A stretch of DNA of 64,000 nt. Source: Callipepla californica brunnescens. Its lineage: Eukaryota; Chordata; Aves; Galliformes; Odontophoridae. The stretch is taken from positions 2,503,501-2,567,500 of the forward strand of contig JALIRH010000061.1 in NCBI GenBank assembly GCA_023055505.1. The letters are read 5' to 3'. Each line of letters starts with the position of its first letter. Position 1 is the stretch's first letter. Positions 13,201-21,877 of this stretch are shown here, in pieces. A program made the translations under genes and the position numbers. The notes beneath the pieces are model-generated. The model ran no database searches, was not told where the DNA came from, and saw only the letters and a list, made by a program, of their open reading frames with translations.

Positions 13201-16200
13201 TAAATTTGGGACTTGGAAGTATGTTTGGAACCATTGAAGGCATCATCACACCCATTGTTGATACTTTCAAAATTAGGAAAGAAATTCTTACTGGTGAGTT
13301 TCACAACCTTTCTTTTCTCATCAGAACAGTAAGCCAAAAGTAATGAATCTTGGTTTTCTGACATTGAAGTTTTCAGTACTTACATTTAACAGATGGGGAA
13401 ATCACTGTTCCATACATCTACACACATGCATGTTAATATCTAAAAGTAAATACTTCTGGATGCTGCAAGAGCAGAAACAGGGAACTTCAATTTAATAGAG
13501 AACTTCTGTTTAAAATTTCTTTACGTTAAGTTCTTCTGAGCTCTTCTAGAATATTTTCCATCACATATCAAGGAAACAAAGCAAAAAGAAAGGGTGAAAA
13601 TATGTTGCAGACTACAATAAATCATTACAATAAAAGAAAACGAAAATTTAATTTATTATAAAATACTTGTTATATTAAAAATCCTCTCTAGAAGAACATA
13701 TTTTTCTCTGTTGAATGTGTAATGGATCTTAAACAAGTTCTATTTTTTTCTCTTTTTCATGTCTAAAGTTATGTGAGTTATAACCACTTCATGAAGTTTT
13801 GATTATCTTGTACAGTTTCTTGTTTTGCTTTAAATAGAAAAACAGCATAAAAAATGAAAAATTGTTTCTGAAAATCTTCAGGATAGTTGCAAGGCACTTG
13901 GTGTATTATGTACAAATTTGGATTTTGTATCAATAGCTATGATGGGAGGAACAAAAAATAATAGCAATAAAAAAACAAACTTGCTGCTTTAGCATTTTGT
14001 GATTACATGAAGGAAAGAGTTAACTATTGCCTAGTGTAGCAGAACACTGTTCTTTCCTGTCTGCTGAGTACAAAGGTAGAACATAACATTTAATAGCATA
14101 AAACATGCATTTGTTTTCTTTGCTTGATTTAAAAATAAAATTCTTCACAAAGGTTAATCAGATGATTTTTCAGGAATAACTAATAACTAATGTGACACTT
14201 ATAAATCGTCTGTTTGCCCTAAGTATATATGCAAATATCATGTTATATAGTCATTGCTTCAGTGTAATGGTGCATTTTACAATAACTCCTTGTTAGGTCA
14301 TTTGAAAAAAAAAAAAAAAAGAACTGCTTTTCTCTGGTATTTCTTAGAAGTGTTACATATGCATTAAGTATTCAATCAGTTGTGCTCAAAGGATTACAAT
14401 GTAGTGTAGTGTTATACTGAGATTTGATAAGGACTATGCTTGCCATAGAGTTTGTGCTGAGAAACCACAAATCATCAGATTTTATGGAATTATGAATACA
14501 TTTGCAACTTTTTTTCACTGTAGTTCTACTTTTCAGAGGAACCAGCTGATGTGCTTAAAGTTATTTTTCGGAGTCAGTATGTGTATATGCTGAGTTATGA
14601 ATTGAATACTCATCAGAGTGTAATTTACAACTAAGAGTGTATCTTTATTGTAAATGTGGCGGTAAGACATAATGGGAGAACATAAAAATAACAAGGTTTT
14701 CTAAATTCACATACGTACAGTGTTACTCAAGTTCTTTTCTTGGGGTTGGTAATAAAAGTCAGTGTGATTAATGAGAGTGACACTGGGGAGGTTCTACCTG
14801 TGTTGAAGAACAGTCATCTCACACCATAGCATTTAAGAAAAGCATCACTGTCCTCCTTTCTCTACTATATTAAATAGCAAGTAGCTGGAAGTTGTACAAT
14901 TACTATATTCTGTATGGGTAGTTTTTACTTAGGCTCAGATTCACCTCACTTAATTTTAGACTGTACAGATGTATCATTAGCTTAAGTTTTCAGTGGAGGG
15001 AATAAAAAGTAATCCAATAAAGATAATTAGTCTTGCTGGTGCCCAGCATACAACAGATTTCACAGTTTATTGAAATTAGACTTATTTTGTAGCTGCTTAA
15101 GCATTCAGTCCTATACTTAATGATGTTAGCTGAAATAAATTCTATAGGGTATAGGCTCACCAGTTTTCTTTATTTTAGGCTTGTAGTTACATTAAGTGAA
15201 ATGTTTAATGGGAATTGGTTAATCTCTGCTGCTTAACAAGGGCTGCTCTAGTATGGCAATTCCAATACTTAGAATTTCATGACTAATCTGTTTCATAGGG
15301 AGTAGGTAGAATTCCTACTATTCTCAAAATTGAGATCAAAATAAGGAAAATGATATCAACTTCTATTAAATGAAATAATGTGTTAAATTACATCTTTGCT
15401 GTTTCAGACTCTCTCTACACTTTCTCTTTTTCTATGTAAAATTGTTATTATTACAGCTCACATTTCTGTCCTTCATTCCAGTCATCTGCTGCTTGGTAGC
15501 ATTTTTTATTGGCCTGATCTTTGTGCAGCGCTCTGGAAATTATTTTGTCACAATGTTTGATGACTATTCAGCTACTCTGCCTCTGCTTATTGTGGTCATT
15601 TTGGAGAACATTGCAGTTACCCGAATTTATGGAATAGAAAAGTAAGTGAAGAAAATATTTCCCTGTCCATATCATCAGTATTCGTTGAAATACTTATTAC
15701 TATTATGATTCTATAGCACCAACTATTTGCTATGAACACATAAATTCAAGTTAATAGAAAGATATCCCTATTCATAAACCATTAGACAAAGATAGGAAAA
15801 TGCATAACAAAATGAGAGCAGTAGCAGTTAAGGATGAAAATAGGAATTTGGTTTTGCAGTTTTGCTGGTCTGTGTGATTATAAAGGTGTTATTCTTGGTG
15901 TTGTAAAGGAGTCAAATTAGGTCATTCTGGACTTGAATCAAGTCTTCAAAGAACAGGTTTGGAACAAAGCTCTGCAGTATTTTGGGTAGCCTGAGAGAAG
16001 CAAAGTAAACTTTAGTGATGGTAACAATAAGGTTTTCATTTCTTATCTAGATTTAGCTTGGGTTGTTCTAAATGTTAAATGTTAGTTGTGGATGAAAAAA
16101 AAAAAAAAACAACAGAGGAAATTGTAGCAAAGAATAGGATGAGAATTTATATGGAGAAAGCATATTTGTTTAAATGGCTTAGTCTTCTAGCAGTGATAAC

Positions 16201-19200
16201 AAGAGGGGAGTGAAGACCATCATATCTCTAATGTTTCTACATCATTTGATAGAAATTGTTAGAATGTGAGATTGGTGGCTTATAAAAGATAGGTAGAGTG
16301 AAGAAGGTGATGAAAGACTTTGAAAATGAAGAGAATAGAATTATGTTTCATTAGGTGAAGAGCTGGGGAATCCAGAAAGAAAAGGCAAGCTTTAGAGGGC
16401 ACAAACCAGCTTCTTTTTAAGGGCATGTTTTACTGCAATGTAAACAAAGAATACAATACCCCAAACTATGTGGTTCAAAATTTCTTTGAGTGTTTATGTG
16501 ACAGTAATTTCACATGTGTAACTGCTTTCAAAATATGTTTATTGCTGTAAGAATTTTTTTCATGCTCACATTTCAATAGGGAGTGAACCACAAGAGAATT
16601 AAAAGAGAATCAGGGCTTGTGCACACTCCAAAAGAATTAGCTCTAAAAATATTCTCTTTTTCTACTGGCTCTGGAACAATGTGCTTCATCAGGAATACAA
16701 ATATAGATTTGTTCAGATCATAGCTTGCAATTTTGAGGCACAGAAGGCAAATTTAAAACTTCACAAACTTATATTTCAGCAGCTTACATGATGCAAACCA
16801 TAACTTATGTATAAAGTTATTTTTTACACTGCAGTACACATATGAATTTAAAATTATTTTTGGAGAATCTGTGAGATGTGTTGCTTTTACATGTACTCAG
16901 AAGGGATGGCACATGCCTTAGCAAATTCCTGTAAATTCAAGGTGAGTTTAAATATCTTCCCAGCATGGTTCAGCAAGCAACTCCAATACTAAATTTGGGC
17001 TACTACATTCTCCCATAAGGCCTCCTTCTGAGGAGAGGTGCTGTTGTTTTCTCTGTCCTGGCAGTTGCTCAGCAGAACAGTCCTGCTGCTTTCTGATGCT
17101 CATGTTGACAGTGGGGCTAAGGAGGTGTAGGTGAATAGTAGCTGTGACTAGGTTTGGCCTGCTTTTGGAAGCAGACAGTGTCTGCTTTTTCTTTCACAAA
17201 AACTGGAAAGGGTCATAAGCTATGTCCATGACATCTAGCTTCATCTACAGCAGTAGGCAGCCTGGTCTGCTTCTGAAGTCTCATCCCTTCCACTGCCTAG
17301 AGTACCAAAACTACTTAAGTAGTTTACTACTCATTGCAGTATATGGCCATCTGTATGTGTCAGAAACACGATTTTAAGTTTATCAGCCTCCATAAAAGTG
17401 ACAGAAGCAGAGAGGGAAGAAGTATTCTTGTGCAAGCTGTGAGGTGAGGAAGTGGGGCAAACATCTTTGTGTATATGATGAATTTTCCAGCCCTAATTTA
17501 TCATTAAATAAGTGACTTCAAATAATATTGATATTAATACTGCATTAAAAAAGATCTGGATGCTGCAGTTATGTGAACTTCTATTACACTTAGTGGAGTC
17601 CTTAGGTAGTTACTTCATTGCAGAATTAATATTCCCTATTCAGAATTTAGGAGAAGGCTCTAGTGCTAAGAATCTTTTCAGTACAGGCTTTCATAAAATG
17701 CATGTTATATTTATGTATTTCCTGTACTATTTGACCTTGTTAATAGAAGAAAATAGAAAGTAGCTTTCTCTTCCAATTCTACTTCGACGTTTACTTCTAC
17801 ATGAAAGGTTATTCTTCAGAAAATATATGGTAATACTCAGTATCACTCGAGTTCACAAACTAAGTGAACCTGTGTTTCAAGGGAATAGTTGTAAATGTGA
17901 TCCAATTGGTTAGTAAAATTACAGATATTTCACCATTTCTCTCTGCTCAACAAAAATTATTCATTTAATGCACTTTAAGATGCATCTGTTCTCTAATTTC
18001 TCTTCAGTAATCCAATATTATAACTTGGATGAAGCATTAAACTTGGAACCTGAACTTTAATTAACCAGAAAGGCATCACAACTCTATTTTACTGCAATTA
18101 TATTAGTTATATTGTATTACGTCTGGAACTTTGGACTTCAAAAGATAGTTTACTGAGTCATTGCACTGTGAAGTTATCTTTTGCTCATCTGTTCAGAACT
18201 GGTAATAAAGTTCTATTTTTCAGGCCATCCAGTCAGCTACAGTGCAGGCATTTCTATAGATACATTTTTGTCAGCATTTTTGTTCTTTCAGATTAGGTGC
18301 TATCAACTATAATATCTGAAATCTCAATGGACAGGGTAACCATGACCTTTTATTTCCTTCACAGGTTCATGGAGGATCTGAAAGATATGCTTGGATTTTC
18401 TCCAAGTCAGTATTATTACTACATGTGGAAGTATGTTTCACCTTTAGTATTGTTATGTTTGCTGGTAGCTAGTATTGTCCAAATGTGTTTAAGTCCACCT
18501 GGCTACAATGCATGGATTGAAGATACGGTATGTATATAATAGATGTCATCATAAGCATAATAATCAGATAAAAAATAGGTGAAATAATCAGAAGTAGGTG
18601 AAAAAAAAAATTTCAATTACAAATTCAGTATCCATATAAATAATGATATAGTGATTAACAGTCTTTTAAATTTTGAAGTTCTTTTGTGTTAAAATATAAA
18701 TGTTTGACATGAATATACGTGTGGCTTTTTTGGTGAGTATAAAGGCCTGCTTGTGGGGTAGATCACTGGCCCAGTAAGTGAGTTACAGTTTACATGAAAT
18801 TCAGACAAAGCAGAACAATTCCACCAGATGATCTGAAAAAGTTCCTGTCTACTCCAGCTGTTAACCTACAGAGCATAGACTTATTTTCCAGGCATAGTTA
18901 CTGCTGCACTCTGCTTTGCTGTTTTAAGGATCAGGGAACTACAGAGAAATGCAACAGAGTCCTGATTTGGGCTCCACTTCAGTGCTCTGAGCATCTCAGA
19001 AACTTCAGGATGGCATTTTCATCTTGCTCACTGGCGAGAAGATGCCAATCATCCATTCCATAATTGTTCAGCTTCAAAACCTGGAGTGATACCTATGTTG
19101 TGGATGCAAGATGATAAGTTACATTTAAAAACTTCCAGCCGTAGTGAGAGCTACAGATTTGCTCTTTTTAAAGTCAGGATGTGCTTAATCTTTCTCTCTT

Positions 19201-19583
19201 TGCATTCTCAGGCTACAGAAGAGTTTCACAGCTATCCAGCATGGGGAATGATTGTCTGTATATCTTTGATGGTATTCGCCATACTGCCAGTCCCAATAGT
19301 ATTAGTAGTGCGTCGCTGCAACCTTATTGATGACAGCTCTGGTAGCTTGGCATCTGTATCCTACAAAAGAGGCCGGATAATAAAGGAGCCTGTTAATCTG
19401 GAGGGAGATAATACAAGTCTAATTCATGGGAAGAGTCCAAGTGAAGTGCCATCTCCAAATTTTGGGAAAAACATATATCGAAAACAGACTGGATCACCAA
19501 CTCTGGACACTGCTCCAAATGGGCGCTACGGTATTGGATACTTGATGGCAGATATGCCTGATATGCCGGAATCTGACTTGTAA
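4057..19583 (+). CDS. SLC6A15: SLC6A15, sodium-dependent neutral amino acid transporter B0AT2 (3' ten coding exons, 5' partial)
   Basis: Spliced coding region: 4057-4214, 4692-4818, 7482-7663, 9246-9356, 11692-11933, 12036-12228, 13101-13293, 15482-15641, 18365-18527, 19212-19583. All introns are GT-AG and every phase joins cleanly. The product is about 632 residues plus a split first codon, matching the last part of the roughly 730-residue family member, so about 98 N-terminal residues (including helix 1) lie upstream of the window. Recognisable SLC6/LeuT-fold landmarks are helix 2 with [10 protein letters not shown], helix 6 with [17 protein letters not shown], helix 8 with MFGTIEGI, helix 10 with [18 protein letters not shown], and a C-terminal tail ending PDMPESDL. 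The family member is a Na+-coupled, Cl--independent plasma-membrane transporter of leucine, isoleucine, valine, methionine and proline, mainly neuronal. SLC6A17 is the closest paralogue, but the C-terminal tail and the extracellular loop sequence fit SLC6A15. Ten in-window exons agree with exons 3-12 of the mammalian gene. Confidence 0.96.
4692..4818 (+). CDS. SLC6A15: SLC6A15 coding exon (probable exon 4): helix 3 and start of extracellular loop 2
   Basis: A strong pyrimidine tract precedes the acceptor AATAG ending at 4691; the donor GTAAGT starts at 4819. The exon encodes the rest of helix 3 ([19 protein letters not shown]) including the substrate-site tyrosine region, then the start of extracellular loop 2 with a conserved cysteine (WDQCPLV) and an N-glycosylation sequon (NAS). 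The length is 127 bp and it ends in phase 1 within a threonine-phenylalanine junction. Confidence 0.95.
5757..6071 (-). repeat. CR1 LINE 3' region (older fragment)
   Basis: Reads AGATCACCTAGTCCAACCCC and later GGAGACTCCACCACCTCTCT and TCCCCTTGTCCTATCACCAC, all landmarks of the reverse-complemented CR1 3' region. The terminal ATTCTATGAT tail is missing at the left end, and the right end is abutted by a second CR1 copy at 6072. Confidence 0.85.
6072..6758 (-). repeat. CR1 LINE, 5'-truncated copy with ORF2 C-terminal remnant
   Basis: Begins at the tail end with TCATAGAATCACCAAGGTTG and runs about 690 bp. On the - strand it decodes to the end of the CR1 reverse transcriptase ORF (for example [20 protein letters not shown]), broken by frameshifts. 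It lies against the older CR1 piece at 5757-6071, suggesting insertion into or beside it. It is antisense to SLC6A15. Confidence 0.88.
7482..7663 (+). CDS. SLC6A15: SLC6A15 coding exon (probable exon 5): extracellular loop 2 and helix 4
   Basis: The acceptor TTGACAG ends at 7481 and the donor GTGAGT begins at 7664. The exon encodes [19 protein letters not shown], carrying the partner cysteine of the loop disulfide, a second sequon (NISS), and helix 4 ([17 protein letters not shown]) ending at QSSGK. It is 182 bp and enters in phase 1 (two bases complete the first codon). Sequence agreement with mammalian SLC6A15, recalled rather than aligned, is very high in helix 4. Confidence 0.95.
7664..9245 (+). 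other. SLC6A15: SLC6A15 intron
   Basis: Between donor GTGAGT and acceptor TTTCAG. A diverged tandem duplication is at 8275-8339; otherwise I see nothing recognisable. Confidence 0.85.
8275..8339. repeat. Diverged two-copy tandem duplication, unit about 33 bp
   Basis: TTGTTAATTCCTGTCCCCTA at 8275 is repeated as TTGTTAATTCTTGTCACCTA at 8308, and both continue with CTAAT. Two imperfect copies only. Confidence 0.7.
9246..9356 (+). CDS. SLC6A15: SLC6A15 coding exon (probable exon 6): helix 5
   Basis: The acceptor TTTCAG ends at 9245 and the donor GTATGG starts at 9357. This 37-codon exon encodes helix 5 ([20 protein letters not shown]) and the short loop [16 protein letters not shown]. It is in phase 0 at both ends, so its skipping would keep the frame but remove a core helix. 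Confidence 0.95.
9357..11691 (+). other. SLC6A15: SLC6A15 intron
   Basis: AT-rich intron with an A tract near 11316-11330 and a CTCF-like word at 10503-10515. No exon is seen in it. Confidence 0.85.
10503..10515 (-). promoter_or_regulatory. CTCF-like core motif
   Basis: TACCCTCTAGTGG matches the reverse-strand CTCF core (YGCCMYCTRSTGG) at 12 of 13 positions; the mismatch is the second base. Motif match only; occupancy is unknown. Confidence 0.35.
11692..11933 (+). CDS. SLC6A15: SLC6A15 coding exon (probable exon 7): helices 6 and 7
   Basis: The acceptor AAACAG ends at 11691 and the donor GTATGA begins at 11934. The exon encodes [19 protein letters not shown], the unwound helix 6 substrate and sodium site ([16 protein letters not shown]), and helix 7 ([20 protein letters not shown]), then the start of extracellular loop 4 (NEKC). 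The length is 242 bp and it ends in phase 2 (CA of a glutamine codon). The following intron is only 102 bp. Confidence 0.96.
11934..12035 (+). other. SLC6A15: Short 102-bp SLC6A15 intron
   Basis: Donor GTATGA and acceptor TTTTACAG. It is much shorter than the other introns (0.5-2.7 kb). If retained, translation continues about 17 codons and stops at a TGA at 11983-11985, cutting the transporter after helix 7. Confidence 0.9.
12036..12228 (+). CDS. SLC6A15: SLC6A15 coding exon (probable exon 8): extended extracellular loop 4
   Basis: The acceptor TTTTACAG ends at 12035 and the donor GTGAGA starts at 12229. The first base completes the glutamine codon from the preceding exon. The exon encodes the hydrophilic extracellular loop 4 insert typical of the SLC6A15/SLC6A17 group, with sequons NLS and NFS and an acidic/lysine-rich helix region ([15 protein letters not shown]). 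This is the least conserved exon compared with the mammalian protein as I remember it. Confidence 0.93.
12229..13100 (+). other. SLC6A15: SLC6A15 intron with AT-rich irregular repeats
   Basis: Contains short repeated words around GATATAGATATAG and TATTACTATATAT at 12850-12945, and a duplicated AATCAAGATTATTT-like word near 12543-12572. No other element is recognised. Confidence 0.8.
13101..13293 (+). CDS. SLC6A15: SLC6A15 coding exon (probable exon 9): helix 8 and intracellular loop
   Basis: The acceptor TTCTGACAG ends at 13100 and the donor GTGAGT begins at 13294. The exon encodes [20 protein letters not shown] at the extracellular loop 4 tip, helix 8 ([19 protein letters not shown]) with the Na2-site region, and [20 protein letters not shown] at the cytoplasmic face. 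It is 193 bp and ends in phase 1. Confidence 0.95.
13294..15481 (+). other. SLC6A15: SLC6A15 intron
   Basis: AT-rich, with an A tract at 14306-14320. I see no exon, RNA gene or transposon with confidence. Confidence 0.8.
15482..15641 (+). CDS. SLC6A15: SLC6A15 coding exon (probable exon 10): helices 9 and 10
   Basis: The acceptor CATTCCAG ends at 15481 and the donor GTAAGT starts at 15642. The exon encodes helix 9 ([17 protein letters not shown]) and helix 10 ([19 protein letters not shown]), followed by [15 protein letters not shown]. The TR pair after IAV is unlike the hydrophobic residues I recall at this point in relatives; the flanking residues are conserved, so this is not a frame error. 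It ends in phase 2 within a lysine codon. Confidence 0.94.
15642..18364 (+). other. SLC6A15: SLC6A15 intron
   Basis: The largest complete intron (2.7 kb). A more GC-balanced stretch at about 16900-17470 stands out from its surroundings but contains no open frame or repeat I recognise. Confidence 0.8.
18365..18527 (+). CDS. SLC6A15: SLC6A15 coding exon (probable exon 11): helix 11
   Basis: The acceptor CCTTCACAG ends at 18364 and the donor GTATGT starts at 18528. One base completes the lysine codon. The exon encodes [20 protein letters not shown], helix 11 ([18 protein letters not shown]) and the loop [13 protein letters not shown]. The length is 163 bp and it ends in phase 0. Confidence 0.95.
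18528..19211 (+). other. SLC6A15: SLC6A15 last intron
   Basis: Between donor GTATGT and acceptor CATTCTCAG. An 89-codon open frame at 18794-19063 has no family resemblance and is probably fortuitous. Confidence 0.82.
19212..19583 (+). CDS. SLC6A15: SLC6A15 terminal coding exon (probable exon 12): helix 12 and cytoplasmic tail
   Basis: The acceptor CATTCTCAG ends at 19211. The exon encodes [14 protein letters not shown] and helix 12 ([19 protein letters not shown]), followed by a cytoplasmic tail of about 85 residues that contains the hallmark segments [28 protein letters not shown] and [12 protein letters not shown]. The stop codon TAA is at 19581-19583. The tail ends [12 protein letters not shown]; the mammalian protein, as I recall it, has one extra isoleucine in this motif. 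Confidence 0.96.
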   Translation, partial: ATEEFHSYPAWGMIVCISLMVFAILPVPIVLVVRRCNLIDDSSGSLASVSYKRGRIIKEPVNLEGDNTSLIHGKSPSEVPSPNFGKNIYRKQTGSPTLDTAPNGRYGIGYLMADMPDMPESDL

Positions 19584-20027
19584 TTGCAGAAAAAAAATGT
19601 TCTCTGTTTGTTTCTCTTCTTGCTGATCATGGCTCCCCCAGGAGAGGTGGTCATATTCACATACTAAGGTGCAATCTCAGGTGCTCCATAGTGACAGTTA
19701 TCAAGATGCTATGACTGTCTGTACAGGTTGAGAAAACTCACTTTGGATTAGTTCTCTGAGTTTCTCTGAGTTGCACTGAAGAGAATGGATGAAAAATGAA
19801 TAGCAGCTTACATCTGCCAGCATAGCTGAGAATTTGTTTTTTAAATTAATTTCTAAATTTAAAACTTTCCTATTACTGAAGCCCAGGACAAGCCCACTCA
19901 AACAATGTAATATTTCTTGAAGTAATATCACTGGAAATCTTTTTTTTTTTTCTGCTTCTAGATTAACTCCCCAGTATTAAAAGTGAGCTTTGAAGAAGTT
20001 CACCAAACCCATGTTTGTGCACACATT

Positions 20028-20035
20028 TGTATATA
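20028..20035 (+). promoter_or_regulatory. Pumilio response element candidate
   Basis: TGTATATA fits the UGUANAUA consensus on the transcript strand, within the predicted SLC6A15 3' UTR and upstream of the mariner. Confidence 0.4.
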
Positions 20036-20237
20036 CCTTATGTAGATAATGCTGTACTTATTTTGTTAGCACTGATAATTACCTAGGCTATTAACCGAGT
20101 AAAAAACCTGCAGACTATTTTCTTATGTAATATCTGTATAGAACAATAGTATTAGAAAATTAAGGAGTAGACTTAAGGGAAGGCAAGAAAAGATTCCCTG
20201 TTCACTGGGGACTGCATAAACCGCCTGTATTTGTATA

Positions 20238-21537
20238 CGAGGGCTGTTAAGATAGTCATGCCTCCTATTCTATTATATTGGCCCATGACATTAAAACTGG
20301 ATGGTGGTGGTATTGCAGTAGACATTGAACCTTCCCACCAGTATTCCATTACATTTTGTTGCTACGTGGCAGGTAGTTGCTGAGGGGCAGTCTAACAAAT
20401 GGCATGACATGGAAGTGCATATGAAGCAAAGGTGTGTCACTGAAGTCCTCCATAGAAAAAAAGGTGACCTTCATCAAAGCTTGCTGAACATTTATGGGGA
20501 CTGAGCAATGGAAATGAGCACATTGAGGCTGAGTGGTGTGTTTCAGGAATGGTGACAACAGTGTGAAAGGCAAGCCACATTCTAGAGGGCCATGCACAAA
20601 TGTCATACCACAAAATGTGTGGTATGAGTGTCATGATCAGTGCATGTGTGCAGATCAGTGGATTGCAACTAGGGAACTGTGTATGGAGCTGAATATCAGC
20701 TCCAGTGCATTGGAAACAATGGTGGCAATACTGAGATACCACAAAGTTTGCACCAGATAAGTTCCACAAATGACCACACTGGAAAAGAAAGAAGACCGTA
20801 CTCAAATTTATCAGGACTGAGGCTGAAGGTGACAGTGTCATCGGTCACATCACTACTGGTGATGAGATGTGGTATCACTAGTATGAGTTGGAGTAAAAGC
20901 AGCAGTCCACAGAACAGCAACATATAGATTCCCCATAAAAAAATGTTTAAGACACAGCTTTCAGCAGGTAGAGTGATGTGCACTGTTTTTTTGGATGGAA
21001 AAGGGGTAGTCCTTCTGGACTTCCTGGAACCCAGACAAACTAGCAATCCTGACCACTGCATGATTTCTCTGACTAAGCTGAAGGCTCAAACTTTTAGGAT
21101 TAGGTCAGAGAAGAAGTTAACCTTTCTTTTGCAACATGGTAATGCCTAGCCCCATAACAGATGGAGGTCTGTGGAGCACATTGCCAATCTGGAATGGACT
21201 GTCCTGCCACACTCACTGTACAGTCCAGATCTGGTGCCTTTTGACTTCCATCTTTTCAGGCTGATGAAAGATGAGCACCATGGGCAACAGATTCCTAGAA
21301 ATGATGCCATCATAGCAGCTGTGAAACAGTGGGCCATCTTTACTGGTACAGATTTTAATGACCATGGCATACAGGTTTTTGTTCATCACTGGTGAAAATG
21401 CATAGCTAACAGTGGTGACTGTGTTCAGAAACAGTGTTCTGTAGCTCAGAATTTGATCTATCTGGCAGCATTCTCTTTGTAGCTGTTGGAAACTCCATGG
21501 AAATAAATAGGAGGCATTACTTTCAGAGCAACCTGCG
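20238..21537 (+). mobile_element. Mariner (DD34D) DNA transposon, Galluhop-like, full length, inactive
   Basis: Terminal inverted repeats are visible: the left end reads CGAGGGCTGTTAAGATAG then ATGCCTCCTATT, and the right end is the reverse complement of CGCAGGTTGCTCTGAAAG then AATGCCTCCTATT. A TA dinucleotide flanks each end (20236-20237 and 21538-21539), the standard mariner target duplication. The 1,300-bp length fits an autonomous mariner. The transposase remnant is on the + strand: a VFLDGKG first-aspartate block near 20979, and YSPDLVPFDFHLF near 21219-21257. The spacing between the second and third catalytic positions is 34 residues, as in DD34D. The ORF is broken by stops and frameshifts. 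Galluhop is the known galliform family; the assignment is by TIR and motif memory. Confidence 0.88.
20994..21257 (+). pseudogene. Mariner transposase catalytic-domain remnant
   Basis: The first catalytic Asp is kept (GAT at 20994-20996). The second position is Gly (GGT at 21138-21140) in an HGNA context and is followed by an in-frame TAG at 21147-21149. The third Asp is kept (GAC at 21243-21245). Loss of the second metal-binding aspartate plus the stop makes this copy catalytically dead. Confidence 0.82.
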
Positions 21538-21716
21538 TATTTTGTGTAAAATATTTGTTTTTTCAGTGTGAAAACAATGTAAGAGTGAGTCACTCCAAAA
21601 ATCTTAAGGATTGTGCAGATTCTGCATTTTTTTCTACGCTGTGTGCCTAAAAAAGACCTTCTTGATATTTATTGTGGTTATGAGATTACATATATATTAT
21701 ATTTATATAATATGCT

Positions 21717-21724
21717 TGTAAATA
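21717..21724 (+). promoter_or_regulatory. Pumilio response element candidate
   Basis: TGTAAATA fits UGUANAUA on the transcript strand, downstream of the mariner and about 150 bases before the predicted poly(A) signal. Confidence 0.4.
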
Positions 21725-21871
21725 TGTATATTACTCTGTATGTAATCAAAAGTTGAAGAAGCAAGATGGCTTTTTTAATTAGTTTCCTTCTGTTTTTGCT
21801 TGTTTTATGCCAATATTTTTTTTTCAGTCAGTAATTGCCAAGAACTGTATCCCATTACATTTTAACCCATG

Positions 21872-21877
21872 AATAAA
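21872..21877 (+). terminator. SLC6A15: Predicted SLC6A15 polyadenylation signal AATAAA
   Basis: Canonical AATAAA in CATGAATAAAGAG followed by a T/G-rich segment. It is the first canonical signal after the stop codon outside the mariner. Another AATAAA at 21502 lies inside the mariner's right end. Confidence 0.6.

Noticed and set aside
18794..19063. 89-codon open frame in the last SLC6A15 intron
   Set aside because: No family resemblance, no supported splice use, and it lies between clean splice sites of the transporter.
21502..21507. AATAAA inside the right end of the mariner as the main poly(A) signal
   Set aside because: It is part of the transposon terminal sequence; the later AATAAA at 21872 has a better downstream T/G-rich context, though use of the first cannot be excluded.
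20349..21593. Several open frames on both strands, including - strand frames of 121-134 codons
   Set aside because: They lie in the decayed mariner; the antisense frames are shadows and the sense frames are pieces of the broken transposase.
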